Below, piece after piece: positions 8,451 through 17,023 of a stretch of 64,000 nucleotides of DNA. The DNA is taken from positions 71,069 to 135,068 of the forward strand of contig NZ_JAHRXJ010000002.1 of NCBI RefSeq assembly GCF_019104765.1, read 5' to 3'. The position numbers and the translations under genes are program-made. How positions within the stretch are numbered: the stretch's first letter is position 1; the number at the start of each line of letters is the position of its first letter. The stretch is from Synechococcus sp. HK05. GTDB lineage: Bacteria; Cyanobacteriota; Cyanobacteriia; PCC-6307; Cyanobiaceae. A model generated the notes under the pieces. The model ran no database searches. It worked only from the letters and a program-made list of their open reading frames with translations, and was not told where the DNA came from.

Positions 8451-8481
8451 TTGACTCTCCACCTGGAGGAGAGTGCATCAT
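8451..8481 (+). promoter_or_regulatory. MerR-family operator for the DUF305 operon and merR
   Basis: TTGACT at 8451-8456 overlaps a perfect 7-bp inverted repeat, ACTCTCC (8454-8460) and GGAGAGT (8468-8474), with a 7-bp spacer. A CATCAT hexamer follows 19 bp after the -35, and a more consensus-like CATACG lies slightly further on. The element is in the merR/DUF305 divergent gap and shares the 14-bp core TTGACTCTCCACCT with the operator at 5367. Confidence 0.72.
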
Positions 8482-8502
8482 ACGTGAACTGCGTCACCGC
8501 TC

Positions 8503-9207
8503 ATGCGCCTTCTGCTTGCACTCGCGGCCTCCGCGACCCTTCTCGCGCCGCCGGTCCTGGCTCAATCAGGCCAGGAGCACCACGATCATGGGCAACACGC
8601 CATGCCGATGCCGACAAGCGGCTCAAGCGACCATGGCGCCCACAGCAGTCATGGCCATGACGTGGGTCCGGCTGGCAGCACCTACGACCTGCGCTGGATC
8701 GACGCGATGGTGCAGCACCACACCGGAGCGCTGCGCATGAGTGAGTTCGTGTTCAACGTGGGCTCCCCGGGAGTGGGGGCTCTGGCGAACACCATCTGGA
8801 GCGATCAAGCCCGCGAGATCAAGGCGATGGGGCAATGGCGCAAAGCTTGGTATCCGCAGGCGCCCGTGTATCCGGTGACGCTGCCGCCGGGCGGCGACCC
8901 CAACAGCCTGGCGGCGCTGCGGCGCATGTCCACCGCGCAGATCGCAGCGATGCAGATGGCCGGCACGGCGCCCAGCCCCGACACACGGGTGACCTGGTTC
9001 CTGGAGGGGATGATCGCCCATCACGGCGGAGCGTTGCAGATGGCCCACGACGCCCTGGACAAGAGCAGCAACCCCACCATCCGCCGCCTTGCGCGGGAGA
9101 TCATCGTGGCCCAGCGCCGCGAAATCCTTGAGCTGCGGCGCATGCTCCGCCACGACGGTCTCAACAAGCCTTCCTATTACCAGTACGACGCGCTTTTTTC
9201 CCTGTGA
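8503..9207 (+). CDS. DUF305 family secreted metal-binding protein
   Basis: A signal peptide (about residues 1-20, ending PPVLA) is followed by a His/Met-rich stretch (QEHHDHGQHAMPMP, AHSSHGHD) suited to metal binding. Two DUF305 repeats follow, each with the M-x2-HH-x3-AL-x-M signature: MVQHHTGALRM near residue 69 and MIAHHGGALQM near 168. DUF305 proteins fold as ferritin-like helical bundles and are often found in copper-resistance loci. It is the first gene downstream of the MerR operator, and its stop overlaps the next gene's GTG. A periplasmic copper storage or shuttle role is likely but not proven. Confidence 0.9.
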   Translation: MRLLLALAASATLLAPPVLAQSGQEHHDHGQHAMPMPTSGSSDHGAHSSHGHDVGPAGSTYDLRWIDAMVQHHTGALRMSEFVFNVGSPGVGALANTIWSDQAREIKAMGQWRKAWYPQAPVYPVTLPPGGDPNSLAALRRMSTAQIAAMQMAGTAPSPDTRVTWFLEGMIAHHGGALQMAHDALDKSSNPTIRRLAREIIVAQRREILELRRMLRHDGLNKPSYYQYDALFSL

Positions 9208-9434
9208 ATCAGCACGTGCTTCACCGTTCCAACCTCGCCGCTGTGGCCATCGGCGTGGCGTTGCTCGTTAATCCTGAGGCCGGCTGGTCTCACAGCAGAG
9301 GTCTGTACGCCACCCAGGCGGAGGCTGAGCAGCGCGCCAAGCAACTGGGCTGCCAGGGCGTGCATCAGAACAACGGTCAGTGGATGCCCTGCAGCAATGA
9401 GGCGATGCTGCACAAGGAACTGCGAGAGGAATGA
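9204..9434 (+). CDS. DUF3721-type small secreted protein
   Basis: This 76-residue protein has a signal peptide ending near EAGWS. A short domain contains LYATQAEAEQRAKQLGC and QWMPC, with two conserved cysteines. This matches the cyanobacterial DUF3721 pattern (Tyr-Ala-Thr, Ala-Glu-Ala, Gly-Cys and Trp-Met-Pro-Cys) as I recall it. The GTG start overlaps the DUF305 stop (GTGA), and the stop overlaps the following ATG. Translational coupling and MerR control place it in the metal-response operon. The biochemical role is unknown. Confidence 0.82.
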   Translation: MNQHVLHRSNLAAVAIGVALLVNPEAGWSHSRGLYATQAEAEQRAKQLGCQGVHQNNGQWMPCSNEAMLHKELREE

Positions 9435-9703
9435 AACCTGTGTCTCGCGCTCGCCGGCTGCATCGGCTCCTGGTTCCCCTGGCCGCCGCGCCACTGCTGC
9501 TCACCGCAGCCAGCGGATCGCTCTACAGCCTGCTGCTTGAGCAGGGGGTGGATGCCTTCTGGCTGCTCAAGATCCACACGGGCCGCTTTGGACCGTTGAA
9601 TCTCCAGCCCTACTACTCGATCCTGCTGGGCCTGGCCACGCTGGTAGTGATCATCTCCGGGGTGGTGCTTCTGCTGCCGCGCCCGCGACACTCGGTGCGC
9701 TGA
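9431..9703 (+). CDS. Small two-helix membrane protein of the metal operon
   Basis: The 90-residue product has a basic N-terminus (KPVSRARRLHR), one hydrophobic segment at about 14-33 and a second at about 62-84, ending in a basic tail. The intervening LKIHTGRFGPLN resembles the core of PepSY-associated transmembrane proteins, which bear a His-Thr-Gly motif. It is the third gene of the MerR-controlled unit, coupled to DUF3721 by an ATGA overlap. Function is unknown; membrane anchoring or redox support of the operon's metal proteins is a guess. Confidence 0.75.
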   Translation: MKPVSRARRLHRLLVPLAAAPLLLTAASGSLYSLLLEQGVDAFWLLKIHTGRFGPLNLQPYYSILLGLATLVVIISGVVLLLPRPRHSVR

Positions 9704-9775
9704 GGAGCCGGTGGAGTCGTTGTCGAGCTGGCTGGATTCGCTATCAAGGGTTGATCTGGCCATGGATCAGAGCTC

Positions 9776-11935
9776 GTGAGCCGAGAAGGCTTCTCCGCCA
9801 CATCGCATCTGGCCTTGATGGGTGATCCGTGGAACGAGGCCGGCCATTGGCTGTGGAGCACAGCATCCGACCCATGGCTGTGGATCGAGGTCTTGGAGAG
9901 CGAGACGGCTCCACGCCTCCAGCTTCTCGATGGCAATCAGGCGGCTCTGGATCGCCTGGGGTGTTCAGATCTGCCGGCCTTGCAGCGCACGTTCTCCCAG
10001 GCCTTGGCAGAGCCTGGCCAGAGCCATTGGTTGGCTCAAGCTATGCAGCAAGGCGATGTTGCGTTTGCTTGGCGCTACCCAACGGCAGATGGTGGTGAGT
10101 GGCGCGAGCTGCAGTGCAGGGCGCATCGGTTTCAGATCGGCGGCTCCACGCTGCTGTTGATGCAGTGCACGGGGACCGATGACCTGGATCGCTACCGCCA
10201 GGAAGCTGATCGCCAGGCCGAGCGCTACCAGATGCTCTTCCAGGGATCCCTGGATGCGGTGGTGCTGCTCACCGACGATGCCCGCATCATCGATGCCAAC
10301 GACGCTGCCCCTGCGCTGTTCGGCTATCAGGATCGCGCCGCATTCATTGCATCCTCATTGCCGGACTGGATGCCAGAAGTCCAGCCCGATGGCACCCCCA
10401 GTGCTGAGGGTTCATTTCAGATGGTCCAGCGTTGCTACGAGCAGGGGAGTGGGGAATTCCAGTGGCAACATCGCCGCCATGATTCCGGAGAGCTGTGGTT
10501 TGGGCAGGTGCTACTGCAGCGGATGAAACTCTCAGAAGGGGCAATGATCATTGCACGCGTTCGCGATATCAGCGAACGCCAGCGGTATGAGCAGAAGCTG
10601 TTTCGCCTTGCCTACAGAGATGCGCTCACGGGTCTCCCCAATCGATCCGCCACCTTGGCCTGGTTGGAGGAGCAGAGGCAGAGCGATCAGGAGATGCGCT
10701 GGCTCTTGATCAACCTCGATGTGGATGATTTCAGAGCGATTAATGATTCCTTTGGTCAGCAATGTGGTGACCAACTGTTGATCGCCTTGACCAAACGGTT
10801 GCAAGCGCTGTTGCCGCCTAGTGCGTACTTGGCCCGCTTGGGCAGTGATGAATTTCTGGTGGTGATCGCTGAGGGATCTGCTGCGGACGCTGCGCCAGGC
10901 AGGCAGAAGGCCGAGGAGTGGTGTCGCCAGATTCAGGAGCTGGCGCGAACTGACATGCGAGGCGAGCAGGAATTTCCCCTGCTGTTCAGCCTCTCGCTGG
11001 GTGTACTCCTTGAGCGGGAAGCTCCTGGCGGCGCCTTAGAAATGCTCAGCCGTGTGGAATCAGCCTTGCAGCAAGCCAAGGAGTCGGGGCCGGCTTCGGT
11101 TCAGTTCTATGACGCCGATCTCTCGCGGTTGATTCAGCGCCGGCTGGAGCTGGAGCAAGAGATGGAGATCGCGCTGGTGGAGCAGCGCTTTCATCTGATG
11201 TATCAGCCTCAGGTGGATGCGCAGCGCCGCATTGTTGGTGTTGAGGTGTTGCTGCGTCTCACCAGCTCCGGGGGGCAACCTGTCAGTCCGGCGGAATTTA
11301 TTCCCCTGGCTGAGCGCACCGGGCAAATCCATCGCCTTGGCGCCTGGGTGCTTCAGGCCACCTGTTTCCAATTGGCGGCGTGGCGGGAGCAAGGCTTGTT
11401 GGTGCCGGATGTCTCCGTGAATGTGTCAGCGCGCCAATTTGAGGATGCAGCGGGCATCCCACCTCTGCTCGAGCAGCTGCAGAGTCAGCTGGACTGTTGT
11501 GGTTTGTCGCCCGATCAGCTCTGCCTGGAAATCACGGAAACAGCCCTGCTCAAACAGGGCCCGAAGCTCCAGCAGGCTCTTGAAGCAATCGTGGCAGCTG
11601 GTTTTTCTTTTTCTCTCGACGACTTTGGCGCCGGCTATTCATCCTTCTCTCTCATCCGCGATTTTCAGCTGGCTGAGTTGAAGGTGGACAAGAGCTACGT
11701 GGATGCGATCGAAGCATCACATCAGAACCGCTCCATTGTGAAGGCGATGGTGGAGATGGCGGAAGCCGAATCCATCCGTCTCGTGGCTGAGGGCGTTGAA
11801 ACGGAGTCGTAGTTTGCGGCGCTCAAGCAGTTAGGCGTGCCGCGTTTCCAGGGCTACCTGTTTGCTAAGCCCCTCAGTGCAGAGGCGTTTGAAGCGTTAC
11901 TGCTTCAGCAGCAGGGACGATCTCTTGATTCCTGA
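9776..11935 (+). pseudogene. PAS-GGDEF-EAL protein interrupted by an amber codon
   Basis: The frame opens at GTG 9776. It holds a PAS domain (about residues 150-250), a GGDEF domain whose signature is LGSDEFLVV, and an EAL domain with EVLLRL, NVSARQF, CLEITETALL, DDFGAGYSS, LKVDKSY and VAEGVETE. TAG at 11810-11812 then stops the frame. The same frame continues for 40 sense codons (FAALKQLGVPRFQGYLFAKP and on) to TGA at 11933-11935, exactly the missing EAL C-terminus. One base change (CAG to TAG) explains it. The GSDEF site departs from the catalytic GGDEF. The product is therefore either a truncated cyclic-di-GMP protein or a recent pseudogene; a sequencing error or readthrough cannot be excluded. 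Confidence 0.88.
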
Positions 11936-12324
11936 GTGATTTAGTGACTCCGGTTTGTTGTGGGCGGCCGCTAGCCGTGGAGTAGGCATTCGCTATGACC
12001 AACACCAGCTCTCGGATGATTGATTGCTGTAGCCCGCTCGGGCTCTGATTAAGGGGAGTGGAACCGATCGCTGGATACACAAAGACCCTAGGCGATGACC
12101 CTGGGCCCATGATGATTGCGATGTGGTGTGGGTCGTCAAACCTTGATTGCCCGCACCTACCAGAACGCTGCGCCAAGGTTCTAGCAGGCAAGACCAGTGA
12201 CTTTCCGAGGTAACTTATCTTCTGCAGGGTTCAAAATGTCAGCCCCATGGATACCATCTTGGGTCCTTCGTGGACTAACTAGATGCGGGTGCCACGCGCC
12301 CAGTCTTCGTCTAGTGGTTCGAAA
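11936..12324. other. Intergenic stretch at the left side of the island
   Basis: I find no credible gene in these 389 bp. A weak hairpin, AGCCC (12031-12035) with GGGCT (12040-12044), could help end the upstream transcript. On the minus strand near 12125-12180 there is a run resembling a tRNA D-arm: TGGCGCAGC then TGGTAG then GCGGG, in the order found in tRNA-Pro at 17598. The island's left boundary probably lies here, but no exact attachment repeat was found. Confidence 0.4.
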
Positions 12325-13098
12325 TCATCGGCGGGGCAGACAGTCTATGACTTCTCTGTTCAGGGTTCTCTGATCATCCACCTGCGCTGCGCATCTTGCC
12401 GGAATTGACAGAAGCCGATCCCTGAACAGCCGTGCTTCTGCCCATGCTTTGCTTTTAACCTCTGCTGCAGAGGCAAGCTCTTTACTTGTGATACGTGCCC
12501 TGAGTTGATGGAGGCGAGCGCGGTAGTGCTCGAGCCAGATCCGGCAATGGGTTTCAGATTGCTGAGGATCCAGTGACTCTTCTTCTGGCAGGGGGGATAC
12601 ATCCGGCGTAGGTGAATCAGCCAGTTCTATCAACAACGCATGGATCGACTGACTCAGAGTCTGGAAAGCCTCCTGCCTCCCTAGGCCGAGTATCAAGGAT
12701 GCGACTTCCTCGAGCCAGCTTTCAAGTCGGTGTTCAAGATGGGCAAGGAGCTTTTTTCGTGCCTCAGCGACCTCACTGGCGAGGACATGCTGTTGCTCGA
12801 GAGCAAGCACTTGCTGCTTGAGTTCCTGCCCTTGCCAGTACAGACGCTGCTGACGCTCACGGCGTAGCCGTTCACGGTCACTGAGTTGTTCCACTGGGGT
12901 AGCACCACAGTGGAGATCAGCCCATGCCTCTTGCAAGAGCTCCAAGTTGATCGCCATTGCCTGTCTGGGCCCAGGCTGTTCCACCACCGCAGCAGTGAGG
13001 GAGGGCTCACTCTCCAGTAAACGCGAAAGGCTGGTGGGCGGTATCCCAAGGGCCTTGGCTGCGGCTCTGAGGCTGACAGTGCCTGTGGTTGCAGTCAT
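12325..13098 (-). CDS. Nu1-like terminase small subunit (probable)
   Basis: This 257-residue protein starts with an HTH-like segment (SLRAAAKALGIPPTSLSRLL). Long charged helices follow, and the C-terminal part contains ITSKELASAAEVKSKAWAEA with RLLSIPARCAAQV. That pattern (x-L-V-x3-E-V, Trp, then R-x-RLL-x-IP-x-R-x-A) is characteristic of Nu1-type phage packaging subunits. It begins 3 bp after the previous gene and is the last gene of the island operon. A small terminase without a large subunit is typical of satellites that divert a helper phage's packaging motor. The family call rests on pattern recognition; a plain DNA-binding coiled-coil protein is the alternative. Confidence 0.6.
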   Translation of the reverse strand: MTATTGTVSLRAAAKALGIPPTSLSRLLESEPSLTAAVVEQPGPRQAMAINLELLQEAWADLHCGATPVEQLSDRERLRRERQQRLYWQGQELKQQVLALEQQHVLASEVAEARKKLLAHLEHRLESWLEEVASLILGLGRQEAFQTLSQSIHALLIELADSPTPDVSPLPEEESLDPQQSETHCRIWLEHYRARLHQLRARITSKELASAAEVKSKAWAEARLFRDRLLSIPARCAAQVDDQRTLNREVIDCLPRR

Positions 13099-13101
13099 TG
13101 T

Positions 13102-13605
13102 TCAAACCATGCTGGCCAGTAGTTCAGGTAGCCCCACGATCAGCCCAACCTTCTCTCCCCACACTCCGGCTGCAAGCATGGCCCAAAACTGCATCAGAGC
13201 CTCTGGCGATGCATGGTAGGGGTTCTGCCCACCGCAGAGATGGGCGGGTAGTGATGGCAATCCCTCATGAAGTGTCCAGGGGAGAACTGCTTCGATGGGG
13301 CAGGTTCCTGCGCCACTCGCTTGTAGTTGCCTGTAGGCGGTCATGCTTTGGTCGCTGACCAGCCAGGCACGCACCTGATCGCCATGGGTATCCAAGGTGT
13401 AGCCAGCCAAGGCAGTGCCATCGAGTGGTTCACAGCCAGTAGGCAACACGAACTCCCGCACCCAGGGTGGGTCGCTCTCGCCTTCCAAGAGCCACACCAA
13501 CTTCATCTCATCTGCCAGGCGGGTGCGGTTCTCAGGTCGCCAACTGGGCGTCGGCCACACCCCAGTAGGTAAGTGGATGCCATCCAACAGTTCAGGGATC
13601 GTCAT
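13102..13605 (-). CDS. Hypothetical protein of the island
   Basis: I do not recognise this 167-residue product. It is Trp- and Pro-rich, acidic, and has no signal peptide; the C-terminal end is hydrophobic (ALMQFWAMLAAGVWGEKVGL). It overlaps the preceding 53-codon frame by 14 bp and ends 3 bp before the terminase-like gene. It is therefore part of a tightly packed operon, and its translation is probably coupled to its neighbours. Composition is consistent with real coding sequence. It could be a helper-interference or packaging protein, but nothing in the sequence shows this. Confidence 0.6.
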   Translation of the reverse strand: MTIPELLDGIHLPTGVWPTPSWRPENRTRLADEMKLVWLLEGESDPPWVREFVLPTGCEPLDGTALAGYTLDTHGDQVRAWLVSDQSMTAYRQLQASGAGTCPIEAVLPWTLHEGLPSLPAHLCGGQNPYHASPEALMQFWAMLAAGVWGEKVGLIVGLPELLASMV

Positions 13606-13753
13606 GACAGTTCTCGAGACAATTGAGGGCAGCGTGGGCCAGGGCGATGCAGCGATTGAGCGAGTGCACGATTAACTCCAGTTGCAAGGCATCAGGCTGC
13701 GGCGCTGAAGCTGGCATACAAAGCCAGCGGTGAGTCATGCGGATGTCCATCAT
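13592..13753 (-). CDS. Small hypothetical protein of the island
   Basis: The start ATG (13751-13753) overlaps the stop of the primase gene as ATGA, and the 53-codon frame runs 14 bp into the next gene. The product (MMDIRMTHRWLC... ending CLENCHDDP) is Cys- and His-rich and contains a helical segment (ELIVHSLNRCIALAHAAL). The overlaps at both ends are the main support. No family is recognised. Confidence 0.5.
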   Translation of the reverse strand: MMDIRMTHRWLCMPASAPQPDALQLELIVHSLNRCIALAHAALNCLENCHDDP

Positions 13754-16398
13754 GTGTGCTCGCAAGGGAAGAGAGTCATCTGGTTCAACATGTTCTCCAA
13801 CGGTGGTGCGGCGAGATCCCGGCAATGGGTATCCACCTGAGAGCGAGAAACACCAGCGTCACGCGCTAACAGCCACTGGTGGATGGCACCAGCATCGACG
13901 TCCTGCTTTGCTGCTAACAGGTTCGCCTTGGCCAGCTCCACCCACTCCGCAGCGGTGGCCGGGTGGTCAGGTGATAGTGCCTCTGAAACCCTTTGCTCAT
14001 CCCTCTGGCTGGGATCGTTTGCGGCACAGTCAGTTTTAGCAAAATCAGAGGGTTCAGAGGGTTTGGGGGCCACCTGCTTTTGCTCTGGCTTTTCATTCCC
14101 CAAACTTTGGAGATGAATGGTTTTAGAAAAACCTCCTGAACTATCTGAACCCTCTGTTCCCTCAGTGGTTGCAGGTGATTTGGGTGCAGAGGGTTTAGGC
14201 GCAACCCTCTGATCAGTCAGAGAGTTTGGCTTGACGCCAAGGTGAGCAGCAAGATCGAACTGCGCAGCAGCTTCAATGGCATAGGTCACGCGGGTGTGCT
14301 GCTTACGCACCGATACCAAGTCGGTGAGCTTCTTGATTCGGCGTCCGAATAACGTTTCGCTACCGGCTTGATGACCGGTGTCTTCGCACCAATTGCACCA
14401 AGTGCGATAGAGCTGCCTACCGCCGATTTCGCTGATGCCCTGGGGGAAGGTCTCAATGACAAACCGTGTCACGGGGTTGTTATCCAGGTGTCGCTCTACC
14501 GAGCTTTGGGCAATAGCCTCAATGGATCCGGCATGACGGATCACCCTGATGGCCTCCTCAATGGGAAGGCGATGCGCCCACTGCCAGATCCCTGGCAGTT
14601 CAGCCCGCAGTGCAGCCTTGAGGTTGGGGTCAGGATGCTCCGGACGGTGCCGGAATGGAATCACCACGATGCGGCGATCCAGGCCCTCAACACCACCTCC
14701 TGCAACGGTGGGGCTGTCGTTGTACGCCCGAACCAGGACGACGCCTAGCCGGATCATTCGCTGCTCTTGATAGAGAAATCGCACCAACACGGCCTCGTTA
14801 CTGATCACCTTGTTGAGCAGACCTGCATCACTGAGGTGTCCAGCGGCATCGGTGTCACAAGCCATCAGCTTGCCTACCAGTGCTGCGAGAGAACGGTCGT
14901 CGCAGAATGTCTTGGGGCCACCAGGACCAACCAGATTCTCTCCCACCAGTGCCATCAGGGTCTCGACGCAAGTGCCCTTTCCAGTTCCCTTCCGCCCCTC
15001 GAAGTCAAAGCACTTCTCCAGAGGGAATGGCGTAAGCCGATCTTTGGGTTCCAACACATAGCGAAATACTGCTTGCACCAACGTCATCACTGCAGCGTCA
15101 CCACCACAGGCTTCTGAGATGAAGCCCTCCCAGCGCTGGCAGGTGGCGTTAGGGGCGAAGTCATAAGGCAGGCATCCCACCAGGTAATCACGACGTCGGT
15201 GGTCCCGCAGGCGTCCACTGGCTTGTTCGTAGGTGCCATTGGCGAAGTTGCTCAACCCACCATTTGCCCAATTCTCTTCCTGCACAAGGATGCGATCCAC
15301 TAGTTCCTGGAGCACCGCGTTCTGCACCCCCAGACTGCGCTTCTGCCACCCCTGGCTGTCCATGAATTGATGTAGAACCGGACCCATAACCTTGGTTTCC
15401 TTTCCTGGGAGCTGAACCCAGTGGCTACCTTCCCAATGCATCACGCCAATCCCAGGGCGGATTTTGTAGTCACGTCCCAGCACTGCCGCCGCAAGCACCG
15501 CCTTGAAATGGCTCTCTTCTGGATCCCGAGGGAAATGGAAGACGTACACCTCACGCCCTTCTTTTTTCTTGATGCGGAAGGCGGGTTGTGCAATCCCGAC
15601 CAAGGTTTTCAGTGCGGCAGAGCCGTGGCGGTAGATCAGGTCATCGACTCCGTTCTTCTGCCCATCGAGCTCGCTTGGCAGGCGGATGATCTGAATGTGG
15701 GCACCGCGTTCAATCAGATACTCTGCTAACGCTTGCAAGGCAGCTAGCACTTTGCTATTCAGAGCTGCATCTGAGTCAAAGAGCAGAAATATCTCACGCC
15801 CTTGCACCGGTAGATCCTCTAGCTCTGGGAGCGGTGCACTCTCGTTACCATCACCACGACGATCACGCCAATTCCACACACCAGACAAGCCGATGGTGAT
15901 GGCTTTGGGCCAGTGGATGGTGAGCGCCTCTGCCTTTTTCTCGCCCTCGGTGATCACCAGGGGGACGTTGATATCAGCTAAGCGCTCGAAATACCTGCCA
16001 GTCTGGATGGCGATGTGGGAGTGGTAGAGACGATTACCACACCCCCTTGGACTCAAGTACTTGGGTGTATGTTTAAAACCAGCCACTTTCCGCTGTGCTG
16101 CAGGCTGCGGTTTCCACCGCAGGAAAGGAGTGCCTTGCTTGCTCTCCTCTGGCTGCCCATTAGGCCGAAGGTAGGGTAGAACAAGCTGGCCGCGCCGACC
16201 GGTGTAATAGCCCAGAAGTTGGATCCCTTCTGATTGAATTGCCGACTGTCTGAGTTCATTGATGTGGGCCTGACTCAGGCACTTGTGCTGCCAGCAACGC
16301 TCCACATGCTCCACTTGTGTGTGCCGCAGCGAAGCGGAGCGTTTCACAGTTGCCTGCGTAACTGTGGCGTGATACCTCTCGAGTTGTTTGCGTGTCAT
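13750..16398 (-). CDS. Primase/helicase (DUF3854 TOPRIM-like plus SF3-like ATPase)
   Basis: The 882-residue replication protein starts at ATG 16396-16398; an upstream TTG (16440) would add 14 residues and include a hairpin. A TOPRIM-like DUF3854 domain shows ITEGEKKAEAL near residue 150 and LLFDSDA near 208. A P-loop, GRKGTGKGT, lies near residue 468 in a D5/SF3-like helicase region, with LMACDTDAAG further on. A linker of about 150 residues rich in Pro, Ser and Glu follows; the C-terminus has a short helical segment. This architecture is common in satellites and phages that initiate their own replication. Its stop overlaps the next start by ATGA. Confidence 0.85.
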   Translation of the reverse strand: MTRKQLERYHATVTQATVKRSASLRHTQVEHVERCWQHKCLSQAHINELRQSAIQSEGIQLLGYYTGRRGQLVLPYLRPNGQPEESKQGTPFLRWKPQPAAQRKVAGFKHTPKYLSPRGCGNRLYHSHIAIQTGRYFERLADINVPLVITEGEKKAEALTIHWPKAITIGLSGVWNWRDRRGDGNESAPLPELEDLPVQGREIFLLFDSDAALNSKVLAALQALAEYLIERGAHIQIIRLPSELDGQKNGVDDLIYRHGSAALKTLVGIAQPAFRIKKKEGREVYVFHFPRDPEESHFKAVLAAAVLGRDYKIRPGIGVMHWEGSHWVQLPGKETKVMGPVLHQFMDSQGWQKRSLGVQNAVLQELVDRILVQEENWANGGLSNFANGTYEQASGRLRDHRRRDYLVGCLPYDFAPNATCQRWEGFISEACGGDAAVMTLVQAVFRYVLEPKDRLTPFPLEKCFDFEGRKGTGKGTCVETLMALVGENLVGPGGPKTFCDDRSLAALVGKLMACDTDAAGHLSDAGLLNKVISNEAVLVRFLYQEQRMIRLGVVLVRAYNDSPTVAGGGVEGLDRRIVVIPFRHRPEHPDPNLKAALRAELPGIWQWAHRLPIEEAIRVIRHAGSIEAIAQSSVERHLDNNPVTRFVIETFPQGISEIGGRQLYRTWCNWCEDTGHQAGSETLFGRRIKKLTDLVSVRKQHTRVTYAIEAAAQFDLAAHLGVKPNSLTDQRVAPKPSAPKSPATTEGTEGSDSSGGFSKTIHLQSLGNEKPEQKQVAPKPSEPSDFAKTDCAANDPSQRDEQRVSEALSPDHPATAAEWVELAKANLLAAKQDVDAGAIHQWLLARDAGVSRSQVDTHCRDLAAPPLENMLNQMTLFPCEHT

Positions 16399-16427
16399 GA
16401 TGGGTACTGAAAATACATTGATCAACG

Positions 16428-16451
16428 CCCCGGCTCGCAACCGGGGTTTTT
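16428..16451 (+). terminator. Intrinsic terminator hairpin on the plus strand
   Basis: CCCCGG (16428-16433) pairs with CCGGGG (16441-16446) around a 7-nt loop, followed by TTTTT (16447-16451). It points in the + direction, opposite to the island genes, and lies just upstream of the primase start. It would end an antisense transcript or protect the primase promoter region. Confidence 0.6.
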
Positions 16452-16528
16452 GTTCTGCTCATGCGGACGGCCCAAGAGCGGAGGAGCCATCAACTTCAAA
16501 ACACACCAGCTACTTCTTCTGCTTTTCT

Positions 16529-16732
16529 ATGTGGGAACCAGCTGAGCAGATGCCGCGAGTTGAAATTGACTGGTCACTAGCAAAACCAGGATGCTTTTGC
16601 CATTTGGGCAGCATTGAGGCCTTGAAATCCCAGCCCAAACCGAATAGAAAAGGACAAGCTCTGACCGCAGAGCAGATAGGCAACTTGGGTCGGGAAGCCA
16701 GGCTGGATATTTTTGGGGTAAGTACGATGTAA
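16529..16732 (+). CDS. Possible small protein in the divergent gap (uncertain)
   Basis: The 379-bp gap between the primase and excisionase-like genes contains no minus-strand frame but has this plus-strand frame of 67 codons. The product includes RVEIDWSLAKPGCFCHLGS and ends EARLDIFGVSTM. It is not recognised and no strong ribosome binding site is visible. The rest of the gap probably holds the primase promoter. I report it only as a possible gene. Confidence 0.25.
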   Translation: MWEPAEQMPRVEIDWSLAKPGCFCHLGSIEALKSQPKPNRKGQALTAEQIGNLGREARLDIFGVSTM

Positions 16733-16777
16733 ACAGTCAGTTCAGCCTTACTTCCTTGGTTTCGCAGGGGGGCTTAT

Positions 16778-17014
16778 TCAGGGCCCCGTCAGCTCAAGTG
16801 TGCGATGGTCGCGTGCAAACGCTTCCGTCATTGTCCTATCGCACTGCTCTAGGTGATAAAGGAGGGGCGAATTGTTAGTGGGGAACTTGCGCCTGTAATG
16901 GGTGCCCGCCTTGAGAAAGCCAGCTGTGCGCCAGCGATGAAGAGTTCGCTCGCTAACACCAAGCAAGCTCGCGGCGACCTTTTGGGGCTGCCACGAAGAA
17001 TCCAGATTTTTCAT
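16778..17014 (-). CDS. Excisionase-like MerR/AlpA-type HTH protein
   Basis: The 78-residue protein contains a small winged-helix motif: WQPQKVAASLLGVSERTLHR followed by WRTAGFLKAGTHYRRKF and YHLEQCD. This pattern is typical of excisionase/AlpA-like DNA-binding proteins that bind helix-turn-helix targets near attachment sites. A good ribosome site (AGGAAG) lies a few bases before the ATG at 17014. It follows the small unknown gene by 9 bp and precedes the primase gene. In related islands such proteins control excision or switch on replication; that role is inferred. Confidence 0.78.
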   Translation of the reverse strand: MKNLDSSWQPQKVAASLLGVSERTLHRWRTAGFLKAGTHYRRKFPTNNSPLLYHLEQCDRTMTEAFARDHRTLELTGP

Positions 17015-17023
17015 TATTTCTTC

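Noticed and set aside
11874-12191. Minus-strand frame of 105 codons
   Set aside because: It overlaps the lost EAL C-terminus and has no family likeness or ribosome site.
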